DNA of 64,000 nucleotides from a bacterium (lineage in GTDB: Bacteria > SAR324 > XYD2-FULL-50-16), in the NCBI GenBank assembly GCA_024275165.1, contig JAJRZQ010000028.1, forward strand, positions 1 through 64,000, read 5' to 3'. This document shows positions 26,683 to 35,736 of the stretch, one piece after another; the stretch's first letter is position 1; each line of letters begins with the position of its first letter. Under the pieces are notes generated by a model. It saw nothing but the letters and a program-made list of their open reading frames with translations, was not told the origin of the DNA and searched no databases. The position numbers and the translations under genes are program-made.

Positions 26683-26844
26683 ATATTTCCCAGCGAACTA
26701 AAGTGAATGCTCGAAGGTCTTTACCGAGGTTTTTAGGTCTGGAATTGAACGAGAAAACCCTAAACGGAGCCTGCTCCCTTTTGGTTGGCTCAGGGTATTT
26801 TTTCGCTTGAAAAACGCTCCAGACGGGCTTGTTCAGAACTTGCT

Positions 26845-28374
26845 TCAATATTGTATGGGTCGCTCCAAGCAGCGATAATTGATCGCTTCTGCCAAATGCT
26901 CCAAGGCAATCTTTTCTGCTCCTTCTAAATCGGCAATGGTGCGGGCTACCTTTAAAATCGAATCATGCGCCCGACCAGACAAGCGAAAGCGTTCCAAGGC
27001 CGCCTTCAACAACCCGTGCCCCTCGTCATCCAATTGACAATGGCGCTCGATTTGTTTGTGGGTCATGTTGGCGTTGTATTGTTCTTGTCGGCAAAAGCGC
27101 TTGGTTTGACGCTTCCGAGCCAACAAGACCCTCTTGCGGATCATTGCGCTCGCTTCGCCCTTTTTGCCAAAATTGATCTCCTCATAGCTTAAGCTGGGCA
27201 TCTCGACCTGCATGTCAATCCGGTCCAGCAGTGGTCCGCTGATCTTTGTCCGGTACCTTTCCACCTGGGCCTGCCCGCAACTACAGGGCTTGGTTTGATC
27301 TCCAAAGTAACCGCAGGGGCAGGGGTTCATGGCGGCAATCAAAATAAAATCAGTGGGAAAGGTCAGGCTCTCCTTGGCTCTGCTGATGGTTATCCGTTTA
27401 TCTTCCAGGGGTTGGCGCAGTAAATCCAAAATGGCTCGGTTGTATTCGGGTAGTTCATCTAAAAACAAAACCCCATGATGAGCCAAGGAAACCTCTCCCG
27501 GTTTAGGAGTACTCCCGCCCCCGATGAGGCCGGCCCCCGATACGCTATGATGGGGGCTTTGAAAGGGCCGACGGCGCAGCCGCTCTTTTCCGGGGGACAA
27601 GCGCCCCGCAATGGAGTGAATTTTGGTGGCCTCTAAACATTCTGTAAAACTCAAAGGGGGTAAAATTCCCGCCAGCCTTTTTGCCAGCATGGATTTGCCC
27701 GACCCGGGAGGCCCGGTAAACAATAAATTATGCCGCCCTGCCGCGGCAATCTCTAAAGCTCGTTTTGCCGTTTCTTGCCCCTTGACCTCGGAAAAATCCG
27801 GTTCGTCGTCACCGCTTGAGGGATTGGCTTCTGCTTGGCCCCGGTAGGGGCTTAGAAGCTTCAACCCCTGTAAGTGATCCAGAACCTCGGTTAAGGTCTC
27901 CGCGGGTAAGACCTCCAATTCCCGAACCATGGCAGCCGAAGGGGCCGAGTCCTTGGGCAGAATCACTTGGCTCATCCCCGCTTGGGAGGCCGCTAAAGCC
28001 ATGGCTAAAACCCCGTTCACGGGGCGGAGTCTTCCGTCTAAACTCAACTCCCCCACGGCGAGCCAGCCTCGGCTCGCCGTGGGGGGCAGCTTTTCGGCCG
28101 CTTCCAAAATCGCTAACGCAATGGGGAGGTCAAACCCAGTGCCGTTTTTAGGCAGGTCGGCAGGGGCTAGGTTCACCACCACCTTGCGGATGGGAAAGCC
28201 CACTCCCGCGTTATTGATGGCGCTGGTAATCCGGTCTTTGGACTCGCGAATGGCCCCATCGGGCAGCCCTACAATATTAAAGGCGCCCAGTCCGATGGAG
28301 ACATCGGCCTCGACCTCGATTAAATGGGCGTCCACCCCTAAAATACTGGCGGTAATGCTGCTGGCGGTGGGCAT
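26845..28374 (-). CDS. comM: ComM/YifB magnesium-chelatase-like AAA ATPase
   Basis: A 509-residue ComM. The N-terminal ChlI-type domain (VEADVSIGLGAFNIVGLPDGAI) is followed by the AAA module with Walker A GPPGSGKSMLAKRL and Walker B LFLDELPEY. The zinc-motif cluster C-P-C-G-Y-F-G-D and C-S-C-G is present. ComM helicases promote branch migration of D-loops in natural transformation; the YifB name is used for E. coli. ATG 28374 shares its A with the TAA of the upstream radical SAM gene (TAATG). A TfoX-C domain gene is about 20 kb away, but no other competence genes are seen. Confidence 0.93.
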   Translation of the reverse strand: MPTASSITASILGVDAHLIEVEADVSIGLGAFNIVGLPDGAIRESKDRITSAINNAGVGFPIRKVVVNLAPADLPKNGTGFDLPIALAILEAAEKLPPTASRGWLAVGELSLDGRLRPVNGVLAMALAASQAGMSQVILPKDSAPSAAMVRELEVLPAETLTEVLDHLQGLKLLSPYRGQAEANPSSGDDEPDFSEVKGQETAKRALEIAAAGRHNLLFTGPPGSGKSMLAKRLAGILPPLSFTECLEATKIHSIAGRLSPGKERLRRRPFQSPHHSVSGAGLIGGGSTPKPGEVSLAHHGVLFLDELPEYNRAILDLLRQPLEDKRITISRAKESLTFPTDFILIAAMNPCPCGYFGDQTKPCSCGQAQVERYRTKISGPLLDRIDMQVEMPSLSYEEINFGKKGEASAMIRKRVLLARKRQTKRFCRQEQYNANMTHKQIERHCQLDDEGHGLLKAALERFRLSGRAHDSILKVARTIADLEGAEKIALEHLAEAINYRCLERPIQY

Positions 28375-29879
28375 TAGGCCGTTTTTTTGTCTTTATCCAG
28401 CTTGGTGCTGCGATATTGATTGAGGCGATGGCGTAAAAAGGCGTTGCTGTTGGCCAGGTTTTTTGCCAAGGAATGCAGGCGAGGTGAGGTTTTGACGGCA
28501 AACCAGACCGTCATTAAAAAAAGTTGAAGAGTTGGAATCTGCCCTTTAAAAACATAGGCATTAAAGGTGATATACTCAAAATAAATCCGCCAAGCGGGAA
28601 AGCCCGGCAGCTTTAGGTAGGCCCGGCTGCGTTCTGCGGTAGAGCCGATGGCCTTGGGGTCGAAAAGTTTGTTTTCCGCCGCTATGTCGTACAACACCGT
28701 GCCCGGGTAAGGGTAAAAAATACCCAAGTAGGCCCTTGTCGGTTGGCAATCCCGGGTCACTTTTTTGGTTTCCTTAAATTCTTTAACCCTTTCGTGGGGC
28801 AGCCCGATCAAGACAAAGACATTGCGCTCGATTTCGTATTCTGCGGCCAGTCTGGAAAAAGTGATCAATTCTTCGTTGGAATATTTTGGTCTTTTTAAGA
28901 CCTCGGCCCGCATTTGCTCCGAACCCGATTCGATTCCAAAATTGATGAACTTGAAATTCGCTTTTTGCATGGCGGAAAGCATAGCGCGGCAGGAGGTTTC
29001 GTCTCGCACCAGTTTCGAGGTCACGGTGATGTTGATGCCATAGCGAAGGGGCTTTTTTCGTTGGGCGTTGTCGGCCGCCAAGGCGGCGCAGAGTTCATGG
29101 AGGTACTTAGGAAAGGCCCCAATGGTCTCGATTTCTAAATAGACCTCTTCTAATTGAGGGGCCCCTGCTGAAATTTCGGCCAACTCCTGGATTACATTTT
29201 CCACCGAACGGATACGGACAAATCGCCCCTTGGCCAATTTTTGAATCGCGTGGTTCGAGCAATAGGTGCATTTATAAGGGCAGCCCCGACCCAGCAAAAT
29301 CACTGCCGAGGCGGCTTGATTATGCACCCAGGGGGACCAGTGAGCGCGGTTGATGAAGGGGAGGTCGTCTAAGTTGGGGTCAAAGGGAACCGTCGGGTTT
29401 TTTTCAATGCTTCCATCTTCTTGTCGGATCCAAAAATTCGCCACCCCCGTTGGGCGTTGACCTGCCGCCAGTTGAGCGTAATAGGCCACTGCCGCGTGGT
29501 CGCCCTCGCCAACGCAAAGGGCGTCGATCTCCGCACAGGAAATGGCGTCTTGAGAGGCTAAAGAGGCATGGTGCCCCCCCAAAATAAGATTGATGCCCGG
29601 GTTCGCTGTTTTGATTTCCTTGGCGATTTCTTGAACAAAGGGGAATTGGGAGGAAACAGCGGTAAAGGCGATTGCTTCGGCTTGAAAGTCCTTTAGAATC
29701 TCCGTAATCGTCTCCAGGCGGTTGGTCCCGGGGCTAAAAACCCAAGCTTTGATCTCGTGGCCTGCCTGCTCCAAGGAAGCGGCCACCATGGCGATGCCGT
29801 AGGGGACATCGGTCCAGGACATGAGCGGCTCTTGAGCGTTGACGAAGTTTTCTACCGTGTAAAGACAGGCGATACGCAT
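28374..29879 (-). CDS. B12-binding-domain radical SAM protein
   Basis: A 501-residue protein. The N-terminal cobalamin-binding Rossmann-like domain spans about 30-145 and includes LGGHHASL. The radical SAM core begins at LLGRGCPYKCTYCSNHAI near residue 205, with the C-x3-C-x2-C [4Fe-4S] motif. Homologues carry out methylations and other radical chemistry in lipid, antibiotic and cofactor pathways; a substrate cannot be assigned. Its neighbour is comM, coupled by TAATG, with polysaccharide genes upstream on the other side, so a role in surface sugar or lipid modification is possible but unproven. Confidence 0.85.
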   Translation of the reverse strand: MRIACLYTVENFVNAQEPLMSWTDVPYGIAMVAASLEQAGHEIKAWVFSPGTNRLETITEILKDFQAEAIAFTAVSSQFPFVQEIAKEIKTANPGINLILGGHHASLASQDAISCAEIDALCVGEGDHAAVAYYAQLAAGQRPTGVANFWIRQEDGSIEKNPTVPFDPNLDDLPFINRAHWSPWVHNQAASAVILLGRGCPYKCTYCSNHAIQKLAKGRFVRIRSVENVIQELAEISAGAPQLEEVYLEIETIGAFPKYLHELCAALAADNAQRKKPLRYGINITVTSKLVRDETSCRAMLSAMQKANFKFINFGIESGSEQMRAEVLKRPKYSNEELITFSRLAAEYEIERNVFVLIGLPHERVKEFKETKKVTRDCQPTRAYLGIFYPYPGTVLYDIAAENKLFDPKAIGSTAERSRAYLKLPGFPAWRIYFEYITFNAYVFKGQIPTLQLFLMTVWFAVKTSPRLHSLAKNLANSNAFLRHRLNQYRSTKLDKDKKTA

Positions 29880-30020
29880 TGAGGTGGTTGCTGAAAGGGG
29901 GCCTATTAGTTTGATAAATCATTCCATACCCATCTTGCTTTGGCAAGAATAACAACCTTGAAAGCCTCGCTACGCGCCCAAGGCAAGGAAAATCTTTTTA
30001 CAAAAACCAAGTTAGCAGAT

Positions 30021-30047
30021 AGATTGAAAAAATAATTTTCTCAATCT
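30021..30047. other. Symmetric hairpin in a divergent intergenic region
   Basis: AGATTGA (30021-30027) and TCAATCT (30041-30047) enclose an A/T run that nearly extends the palindrome. It lies between the radical SAM and FkbM genes, 18 bp before the FkbM start, and could be an operator or leader hairpin. Confidence 0.4.
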
Positions 30048-30064
30048 TTTAGTTTTGCCTTGCC

Positions 30065-30991
30065 ATGCGTTTTTTCTTGCGAGTTGTCGAAGGAATCGGG
30101 ATGCACCCCCTGACCCGCGAACATAAAATCTCCAGCTTCAAGCGTTTTTTGGGCTGGGAGTTGAAAAGCCGCGTTTGGGGGGGGGGCAGGTACCACCACC
30201 GGCTTGTAGGCGACCTTAAGATGATTGTCGAACATGGGATGGACGGGGCGACCATGAACCTCATCTATGGGTTGGTGGAGTTTGAAGATATGGCTTTTGT
30301 GTTGCATTGTCTACGCCCCCAAGACCTTTTTGTGGATATTGGCTCGAATGTAGGGGTTTACAGTCTTTTGGCCTCTGGGGGCGCCGGTGCCGAGAGCCTT
30401 GCCTTTGAGCCCGTTCCCGAAACCTTTTTTGTCTTGCAGGAAAATATCGTCCTCAACAAGCTTAGCGAGCTCGTTACTCCCCTGAATTTGGGGCTGGGCA
30501 AAGAGGCCGGGGCTTTGCGATTTACTCGCCATCTCGATGGAATCAATCATGTGCTCGCCCCTGGTGAAGCAACGGGCCAAAGCTTAGAAGTGGAGGTTAA
30601 AAGTTTAGACCAGGCGCTCCAAAACAGAGATGTCAACTTGATTAAGCTGGATGTAGAAGGCTTTGAGCTGCCCGTATTGCAAGGCGCAAAGGAAAGTTTA
30701 AACAACCCCGCTTTAAAAGGCCTGATCATTGAGCTGAACGGGAGTGGAGAACGCTATGGGATGGATGAAAAACAGATCGTAAAACTCTTGCAAGAAGCGG
30801 GGTTTGCCCCCTTTGACTATGATCCTCGAAGTCGCGCTTTGACCGCTCGAAAAGAGTATTGCCATGGCGGGTTAGGGGCGATTCGCTGCGCTGATGGAAC
30901 GCACAACACCCTTTTTTTGCGGGACTTGGCTTGGGTTGAAGAGCGGGTAACCACGGCCAAGCCCTTTCGCGTTTTAAGGCAGAGCTTTTAA
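30065..30991 (+). CDS. FkbM-family SAM-dependent methyltransferase
   Basis: A 308-residue enzyme. The SAM-binding FVDIGSNVGVYSLLA is at about residue 90, followed by FEPVPETFFVLQENI and the FkbM signature VNLIKLDVEGFELPVLQGA. FkbM-type enzymes methylate hydroxyl or amino groups on sugars or polyketides; polysaccharide neighbours suggest an exopolysaccharide or O-antigen role. It converges with and overlaps the next gene by 4 bp. Confidence 0.85.
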   Translation: MRFFLRVVEGIGMHPLTREHKISSFKRFLGWELKSRVWGGGRYHHRLVGDLKMIVEHGMDGATMNLIYGLVEFEDMAFVLHCLRPQDLFVDIGSNVGVYSLLASGGAGAESLAFEPVPETFFVLQENIVLNKLSELVTPLNLGLGKEAGALRFTRHLDGINHVLAPGEATGQSLEVEVKSLDQALQNRDVNLIKLDVEGFELPVLQGAKESLNNPALKGLIIELNGSGERYGMDEKQIVKLLQEAGFAPFDYDPRSRALTARKEYCHGGLGAIRCADGTHNTLFLRDLAWVEERVTTAKPFRVLRQSF

Positions 30992-32154
30992 ATTACCGCC
31001 TGGAGCAAGGCCGCCATCCGGTGTGCCAAACAATGCCCCTGATATACGGCCTCTAGGCCTTTGATCTGGTAAGCAAGCCGTTCTTTAGGGTGATGCAGGT
31101 AGTGGAAAAAAGCGTCCTGATATTCTTTCGGGCTCGCGCAGGAAACGACCTGATCTGGATGGGGAAAGAGTTCCCTTAAGGCGCGGGGCTGGTCAACCAA
31201 TTGAAAACAGCCCGCCGCCGCTAAATTATAACAGCGCTCGTTGAGCTCTGACTCGACTTCCATCTGAATCCCCAAATGCAGATTGATGCCGATTTTCCCC
31301 AGTCCATAAAAGCAGGAGTGTTGGCCTCTGTCTAGGCTTGAGGGCGATTTTTTGCCCCAGCCCGGGCCGACGAGGCAGCCGGCCGCCCGATTTAAAATAG
31401 GAGAGAAATAAGAAAGGTAACGGGGGGTTTTATCGGGGTTGCTGCTCCCTAAAAAGACATAATCCAGTTGTTCTTTCATGGGTTGGGGGTAATAGGCCAA
31501 GGGGTTGGCCCCAAAGGGAACGCTGAGTACCGGTTTGCCGGTTTGGCTCCATTCGCCCAACCATGCCTTGACATAGGTTGGAAAGCGAAAGGAGAGAAAA
31601 TAATCCACCCCCAAACGCAAGGCTTTTTCAATGCGGGGGCCGTTCGGGCTCGCTCCGTCATGTTCGTGCATCGTCATTAAAGCGAGTTTGCAATCTTTTG
31701 TTTGGCGCAGGCGTTGCCATGCGGCCCAGTCGATTCGGCTCAAAAAGCTCGGATGATCTAGAGAAATAAATAAATCGGGTTGAAAAAGGGCAAAGCTCTC
31801 GCTCCCTGGGTCATTCCAGTCCAGGGTCTGTGCCGCAACCCCCATCAGGTTTAAGGTTTCAAGCCAATTTAAAAAAACCGATTGGGTGCCAATGGCCCAT
31901 TGATCGGGAATTTGAATTAAAATTTTAAGCTTTTTCTCTTTGTAGGCCCCGGCGTATTGGGCGAGCAGGTCTTGTTGGAGGCGCTGCGACTTGAGCCAGA
32001 GCGGGTCAAGCTCTTTGGGGGTCTTTTGCGCTAAAAGAGCGGGTAGCCGTTGGTTGTTGTTCCAGGTTTGGGGGTGGGTTTGGGCAAGGAGCGACAAAAA
32101 CCGCAAACGGTTGAATCCACGGGGCAGCTTTTGAAAAAAAAGGGAGGGATTCAT
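30988..32154 (-). CDS. CgeB-like glycosyltransferase (GT-B fold)
   Basis: A 388-residue protein. The C-terminal part has the pattern VPFGANPLAYYP, DYVFLGSSNPDKTPRYL, GINLHLGIQ and NERCYNLAAAGCFQLVD of CgeB/DUF3880-type GT-B enzymes, where the C-terminal E-R-x-x-N segment binds the nucleotide sugar. Cytoplasmic, probably adding a residue to a surface glycan. The ATG at 32154 overlaps the TGA of the upstream GT2 gene (TGATGA), which fixes the start; the open frame continues 150 bases further but inside that gene. Confidence 0.78.
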   Translation of the reverse strand: MNPSLFFQKLPRGFNRLRFLSLLAQTHPQTWNNNQRLPALLAQKTPKELDPLWLKSQRLQQDLLAQYAGAYKEKKLKILIQIPDQWAIGTQSVFLNWLETLNLMGVAAQTLDWNDPGSESFALFQPDLFISLDHPSFLSRIDWAAWQRLRQTKDCKLALMTMHEHDGASPNGPRIEKALRLGVDYFLSFRFPTYVKAWLGEWSQTGKPVLSVPFGANPLAYYPQPMKEQLDYVFLGSSNPDKTPRYLSYFSPILNRAAGCLVGPGWGKKSPSSLDRGQHSCFYGLGKIGINLHLGIQMEVESELNERCYNLAAAGCFQLVDQPRALRELFPHPDQVVSCASPKEYQDAFFHYLHHPKERLAYQIKGLEAVYQGHCLAHRMAALLQAVI

Positions 32155-33032
32155 CAAAGGAGTTTCAATAAAATCCAGAGCAGGCTGCTCCAGTTGCTTG
32201 CTGCCCTTGGTCGAGCCCGCAAAGCCTTTAGCCAATGAGAAAGGGACAAGGCCCGCTCTTTTTGCCGGGCAAAGCCATGAGCCATATGACGGTGATGAAT
32301 CCACAAACCCTGGGCAATCGCCTTTTTATTCCCGCTGGAAAGCAGATGCCTTTGCAGCACTTTATAGATTTCCTTTTCGTAAAGTTTATAATTTTTTGAA
32401 AGCCCGGTAACAAGCTGTCGATACTTTGCCAACGGCTTTGGGCAATAACCGACCTCCCAAGCTTGGGAAATCTTGATCCACAAGTCCCAATCCTCTGGGC
32501 CGCGCAAGCCTTGATCAAACCCCTCTGCTTGCTCTAAGGCTGCTTTGCGGGCTACGACCGTCAAGGTGGCGATGAAGTTGTGGATGATGAGGTCTGCGTA
32601 GACCTCTCCTTCTAAGCGCAACCCCTGCGCGAGTTTGAGGGGGTTTGCCGCTCTTTCGCCAAAGGCCCCGAACTCGCGGTAGTTGTGGTGCCACAACCCC
32701 AGGCGAGAGCCTCCAAGGGCAATTGCCGCTCGCGCTGTTTGGAGTTTGTCGGGCAACCAGAGGTCATCGGCGTCCAAAAAGGCGATCCATTCCCCTTGCG
32801 CCTTTTGGATCCCTTGATTGCGGGCAGCGGCAGCGCCTTGATTTTTTTGTTGGAGGATTTGAATACGCGGATCGTGAAATTGCGCAAGAACCTCTAAAGA
32901 ACGATCCGTGGAGCCGTCATCAACGACGATCAATTCAAAATCCGGCTCGCTTTGCCCTAAGGCCGACCCGACCGCTTCGGCAAGATAGGTCTCGGCGTTA
33001 TAGCAGGGCATGATAATCGAAAATAAGGGCAT
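32154..33032 (-). CDS. GT2-family glycosyltransferase
   Basis: A 292-residue GT-A enzyme. The N-terminal SIIMPCYNAETYLAEAVGSAL and VVDDGSTDRSLEVL nucleotide-sugar motifs, then GAAAARNQGI and FLDADDLWLPDKL (DxD), are textbook GT2. The acceptor part includes GPEDWDLWIKISQAW with the E-D-W base motif. ATG 33032 is chosen, as the motif MPLFSIIMPCYN starts there; the open frame continues to 33098. It is coupled to the CgeB-like gene. Confidence 0.9.
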   Translation of the reverse strand: MPLFSIIMPCYNAETYLAEAVGSALGQSEPDFELIVVDDGSTDRSLEVLAQFHDPRIQILQQKNQGAAAARNQGIQKAQGEWIAFLDADDLWLPDKLQTARAAIALGGSRLGLWHHNYREFGAFGERAANPLKLAQGLRLEGEVYADLIIHNFIATLTVVARKAALEQAEGFDQGLRGPEDWDLWIKISQAWEVGYCPKPLAKYRQLVTGLSKNYKLYEKEIYKVLQRHLLSSGNKKAIAQGLWIHHRHMAHGFARQKERALSLSHWLKALRARPRAASNWSSLLWILLKLL

Positions 33033-33049
33033 GGGTTCTCGTTTTTTTT

Positions 33050-33120
33050 CAGCATAAAACCCCCAAAGCATCCCGGCAAGGCCTTTCCCTCTTTTCAAAG
33101 CAGGGGGAAAAGCCTACAAA
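33050..33120. repeat. Colinear intergenic repeat, copy 1
   Basis: Starts CAGCATAA (33050-33057), reaches GCAAGGCCTTTCCC at 33076-33089 and ends past TTTTCAAAGCAG. The other copy is at 35641-35711, with the same 26-base offset between the first two blocks. It sits between divergent genes, 17 bp from the GT2 start and about 36 bp before the flippase start. Confidence 0.75.
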
Positions 33121-33156
33121 GAGAGCGAATACCCCTTTGATCCATTTACTTTTTTT

Positions 33157-34662
33157 ATGGCTGACCAACAAAAGACATTTTTTTTAGGAATCGCGGTAGA
33201 TATGTTCGGCATTCCCTTGAACATGGTTTTAGGCTTTGTGGTGGTCCCCTTGTACCTCGTTTACCTCACCGCCGAGCAATATGGCCGTTGGACCACGATT
33301 TTTGAGGCTTCCGCCGCCTTGGTGATGACGGTCACCTGCTTTGATCTTTGGGTAACCCGTCGTATTTCCGGGCGGGGGGGCGAGGAGGCGAAAGCGAAGG
33401 CCGCTATTTTGGAAGGGGCGGGGGTGTTGGTCCTCTTTTTGATTCTTTTGAGTTTTATTTTGGTAGGCTGTTGGTTCTATCAACCCCAATGGCTGCAAGA
33501 GGGATTGCGAAAAGGGGAGTTCTCTTTTTATGGGCTCATCGCGTTATGGTTGATCTTGGCTGTTTGGGCGCAACTCTTTACGGCAATTTTAGGCGGCCTG
33601 AATCGGATGCCGTTGGTCAACGGGATCGCGGTACTTTCTCGTTTCAGTTATATTACGCTCCCCCTTTGGTTTTTATCCCTTGGTCAGGGGCTGCTTTCCT
33701 TTGCTTGGGGTTACGCCATCACCAGTTTTTTTGTCTTGCTTTGGCAGGCCTTTTTGGTCTGGCCTCAAGGGTCGCGTTGGTTTCGCTTGACTCTATCCGG
33801 CCCTTTAAATTGGCGAGAAGCTTGGTCTTTTTCTTGGCAAGCTCTCTTTAGTCGGCTGGGGGTGCATTTTTATAATTATACGAATATCTTATTCATTGCC
33901 GCCCTGCTTTCTACGGTGCAGGTGGCGGTTTACGCCCTTTCGATGAAGCTTACCAATTTTATTCGCTTCATTGTGCCGCGCATGGTTGCGGTGGGCTACC
34001 CCTCTTTTGCTCGGCTTCTTGCTGAAGATAATCAAACCCGCATGACGGAGGTTTTTTTAAAGCTTTATCGGTTTAGTTTGCGTTTGGGGTTGGGTTTTGC
34101 CGCCCTGGTCATTTTCTTAAACGAAAGCTTTTTAAGGCATTGGGTGGGCAGTGAGTTCTACGCCGGGGGGTGGTTTAGCCTGTTTGCGGGCCTGATTTGC
34201 TTAAAAGAATCCGTGTTTGTGGTTTTCTATCAGGTTTTTTTTGCCTCTGAACGGGTGAAGGGAACCCAGTATATCTTTTTATTCGAGTGGCTCTTGCACC
34301 TGATTTTAGCCTATTGGTGGTTGACCGACTACGGCTTAAACGGCGCGGTAATGGCCGGATTTTTTTCCACCGGGCTCGTTTCGCTCGGTTACTTTTTCTA
34401 TAAGCTTCAACAAATTATTCCTCTTTCCACTTGGGTATTGCTTCGCAGCGCGATGCAGGTTTTACTGAAAAGCTTGCCCAGTCTAGGGGTGCTTTTTTTC
34501 GCTCGGCTCCAACTGGCGACGCAGTTTAATTGGTTTTTGTTCTTTGCTTGGCTGGCCCTCGCCGGGGTTGTCAATTTAGTCTTTTTTGAGGCCTTGTATT
34601 TACGGGAGTTGAAGGGGAAAAAAATGAAAGAGGTTTTGCGTTTGTTGATCGACCGCTCTTGA
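33157..34662 (+). CDS. Wzx-like polysaccharide flippase
   Basis: A 501-residue protein with 12 or so hydrophobic segments spread along its length, few charged residues within them, and the RfbX/Wzx-type N-terminal pattern with short conserved loops (YLTAEQYGRWTT). Such flippases move undecaprenyl-linked oligosaccharides across the inner membrane. The gene is flanked on both sides by glycosyltransferases and lies downstream of repeat copy 1. No polymerase (Wzy) is visible nearby. It ends two bases before the stop of a convergent GT2 gene. Confidence 0.85.
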   Translation: MADQQKTFFLGIAVDMFGIPLNMVLGFVVVPLYLVYLTAEQYGRWTTIFEASAALVMTVTCFDLWVTRRISGRGGEEAKAKAAILEGAGVLVLFLILLSFILVGCWFYQPQWLQEGLRKGEFSFYGLIALWLILAVWAQLFTAILGGLNRMPLVNGIAVLSRFSYITLPLWFLSLGQGLLSFAWGYAITSFFVLLWQAFLVWPQGSRWFRLTLSGPLNWREAWSFSWQALFSRLGVHFYNYTNILFIAALLSTVQVAVYALSMKLTNFIRFIVPRMVAVGYPSFARLLAEDNQTRMTEVFLKLYRFSLRLGLGFAALVIFLNESFLRHWVGSEFYAGGWFSLFAGLICLKESVFVVFYQVFFASERVKGTQYIFLFEWLLHLILAYWWLTDYGLNGAVMAGFFSTGLVSLGYFFYKLQQIIPLSTWVLLRSAMQVLLKSLPSLGVLFFARLQLATQFNWFLFFAWLALAGVVNLVFFEALYLRELKGKKMKEVLRLLIDRS

Positions 34663-34664
34663 GG

Positions 34665-35600
34665 TTATGGGCGGCCCCTCACCCCCTTTAATCCATCTTT
34701 AATCCCTTTCAATAAAGGGGGTAAGAGCTTTATCCGCCCCTGGATCAACCAAGAAAAAGCCTTGAGCAAGCGACTGGAAAGAAAAAAGAGGAGAAAAGCA
34801 ATCCACTGCTTGGGGCGGTTTTCCTTCATCCATAAGAGGCGATTGCGGGTGCCGTAATAGACGGGCACCGGGCTTTGGTCGCCTCCGGTGCTGCCCCCGA
34901 CCTCGTGCCGCAAGGGGATGGCGGGAAGAAAATATTGCTTATACCCCTTTTGCTTTAAGCGGTAGCAGAAATCAAAATCTTCAAAATATAAAAATAAGCT
35001 CTCCACAAAGCCGCCCATTTCTTCATAGCGGGTACGGGGAATCCACCAGCAACAAGCAGTGGCAAAATCCACCTCTTGGGGGCCCGGGTCGCTGGGGGTT
35101 TGGGTGCGGTGCTCGCCCATGCATCGTTTGAGGTTCAAATGCCCCCCGGCGTAGTAAATGCCTGGGCCGTCTTCTTCATAGATTAAGGGGACGGCGAGAG
35201 CAAAATCAGCTTGCCGCGACAAAGGCAACGCCTGCTCGGTAAAGCAACGCAAAAAATCCGGGGTGAATCTGGTGTCGTTGTTGAGTACGATAAACACCTC
35301 TGCCCCTTTTTTTGCCGCTTGCCAGGCCGCGCGATTCATTCCTCCGCCATAACCTAGGTTTGTTGCTTGAAATTCCCAAAAAATGGGGCCTGTGCCCAGC
35401 TTGGGCGCTAGAGTCAAGCGCGCGCCGAATTCAGCGCTTAAAGCCTGAAAATCGTTTAGATCAGGCCCGTTGTCGGCAACTTGAATAAAGAAGTTCGGGT
35501 AAGTTTGCGCCAACAGGTCATGGAGGCAGGACGCCGTAGTTTGCCAGCCCTGATAATGCACCAGTAAAACGGCGAGACGAGGTAGGTTGGGGGGGGGCAT
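34665..35600 (-). CDS. GT2-family glycosyltransferase, rhamnosyltransferase-like
   Basis: A 311-residue GT-A enzyme. The motifs LAVLLVHYQGW, NLGYGGGMNRA, FIVLNNDTRFTPDFL (DxD as N-N-D-T) and FLYFEDFDFCYRLKQKGY match the dTDP-rhamnosyltransferase-like subgroup. A C-terminal hydrophobic stretch (FLLFFLSSRLLKAF) may associate with the membrane. Donor and acceptor cannot be told from sequence. Confidence 0.9.
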   Translation of the reverse strand: MPPPNLPRLAVLLVHYQGWQTTASCLHDLLAQTYPNFFIQVADNGPDLNDFQALSAEFGARLTLAPKLGTGPIFWEFQATNLGYGGGMNRAAWQAAKKGAEVFIVLNNDTRFTPDFLRCFTEQALPLSRQADFALAVPLIYEEDGPGIYYAGGHLNLKRCMGEHRTQTPSDPGPQEVDFATACCWWIPRTRYEEMGGFVESLFLYFEDFDFCYRLKQKGYKQYFLPAIPLRHEVGGSTGGDQSPVPVYYGTRNRLLWMKENRPKQWIAFLLFFLSSRLLKAFSWLIQGRIKLLPPLLKGIKDGLKGVRGRP

Positions 35601-35640
35601 GGCGACTTCGGAAAAGAATGCATTGAACTCGATTTGAAGT

Positions 35641-35711
35641 CAGCATAATGCGGGGCTCGCTTCCCTGCAAGGCCTTTCCCCTTTTCAAAGCAGAGAATAA
35701 AGAATATAAAG
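35641..35711. repeat. Colinear intergenic repeat, copy 2
   Basis: Starts CAGCATAA at 35641, reaches GCAAGGCCTTTCCC at 35667-35680 and ends past TTTTCAAAGCAG. Order and spacing match copy 1 at 33050-33120. It lies 40 bp from the GT2 start on one side and about 25 bp before the ndh ATG on the other. Confidence 0.75.
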
Positions 35712-35736
35712 GTTTTAGTTTGTTTTGAAGGAAAAA

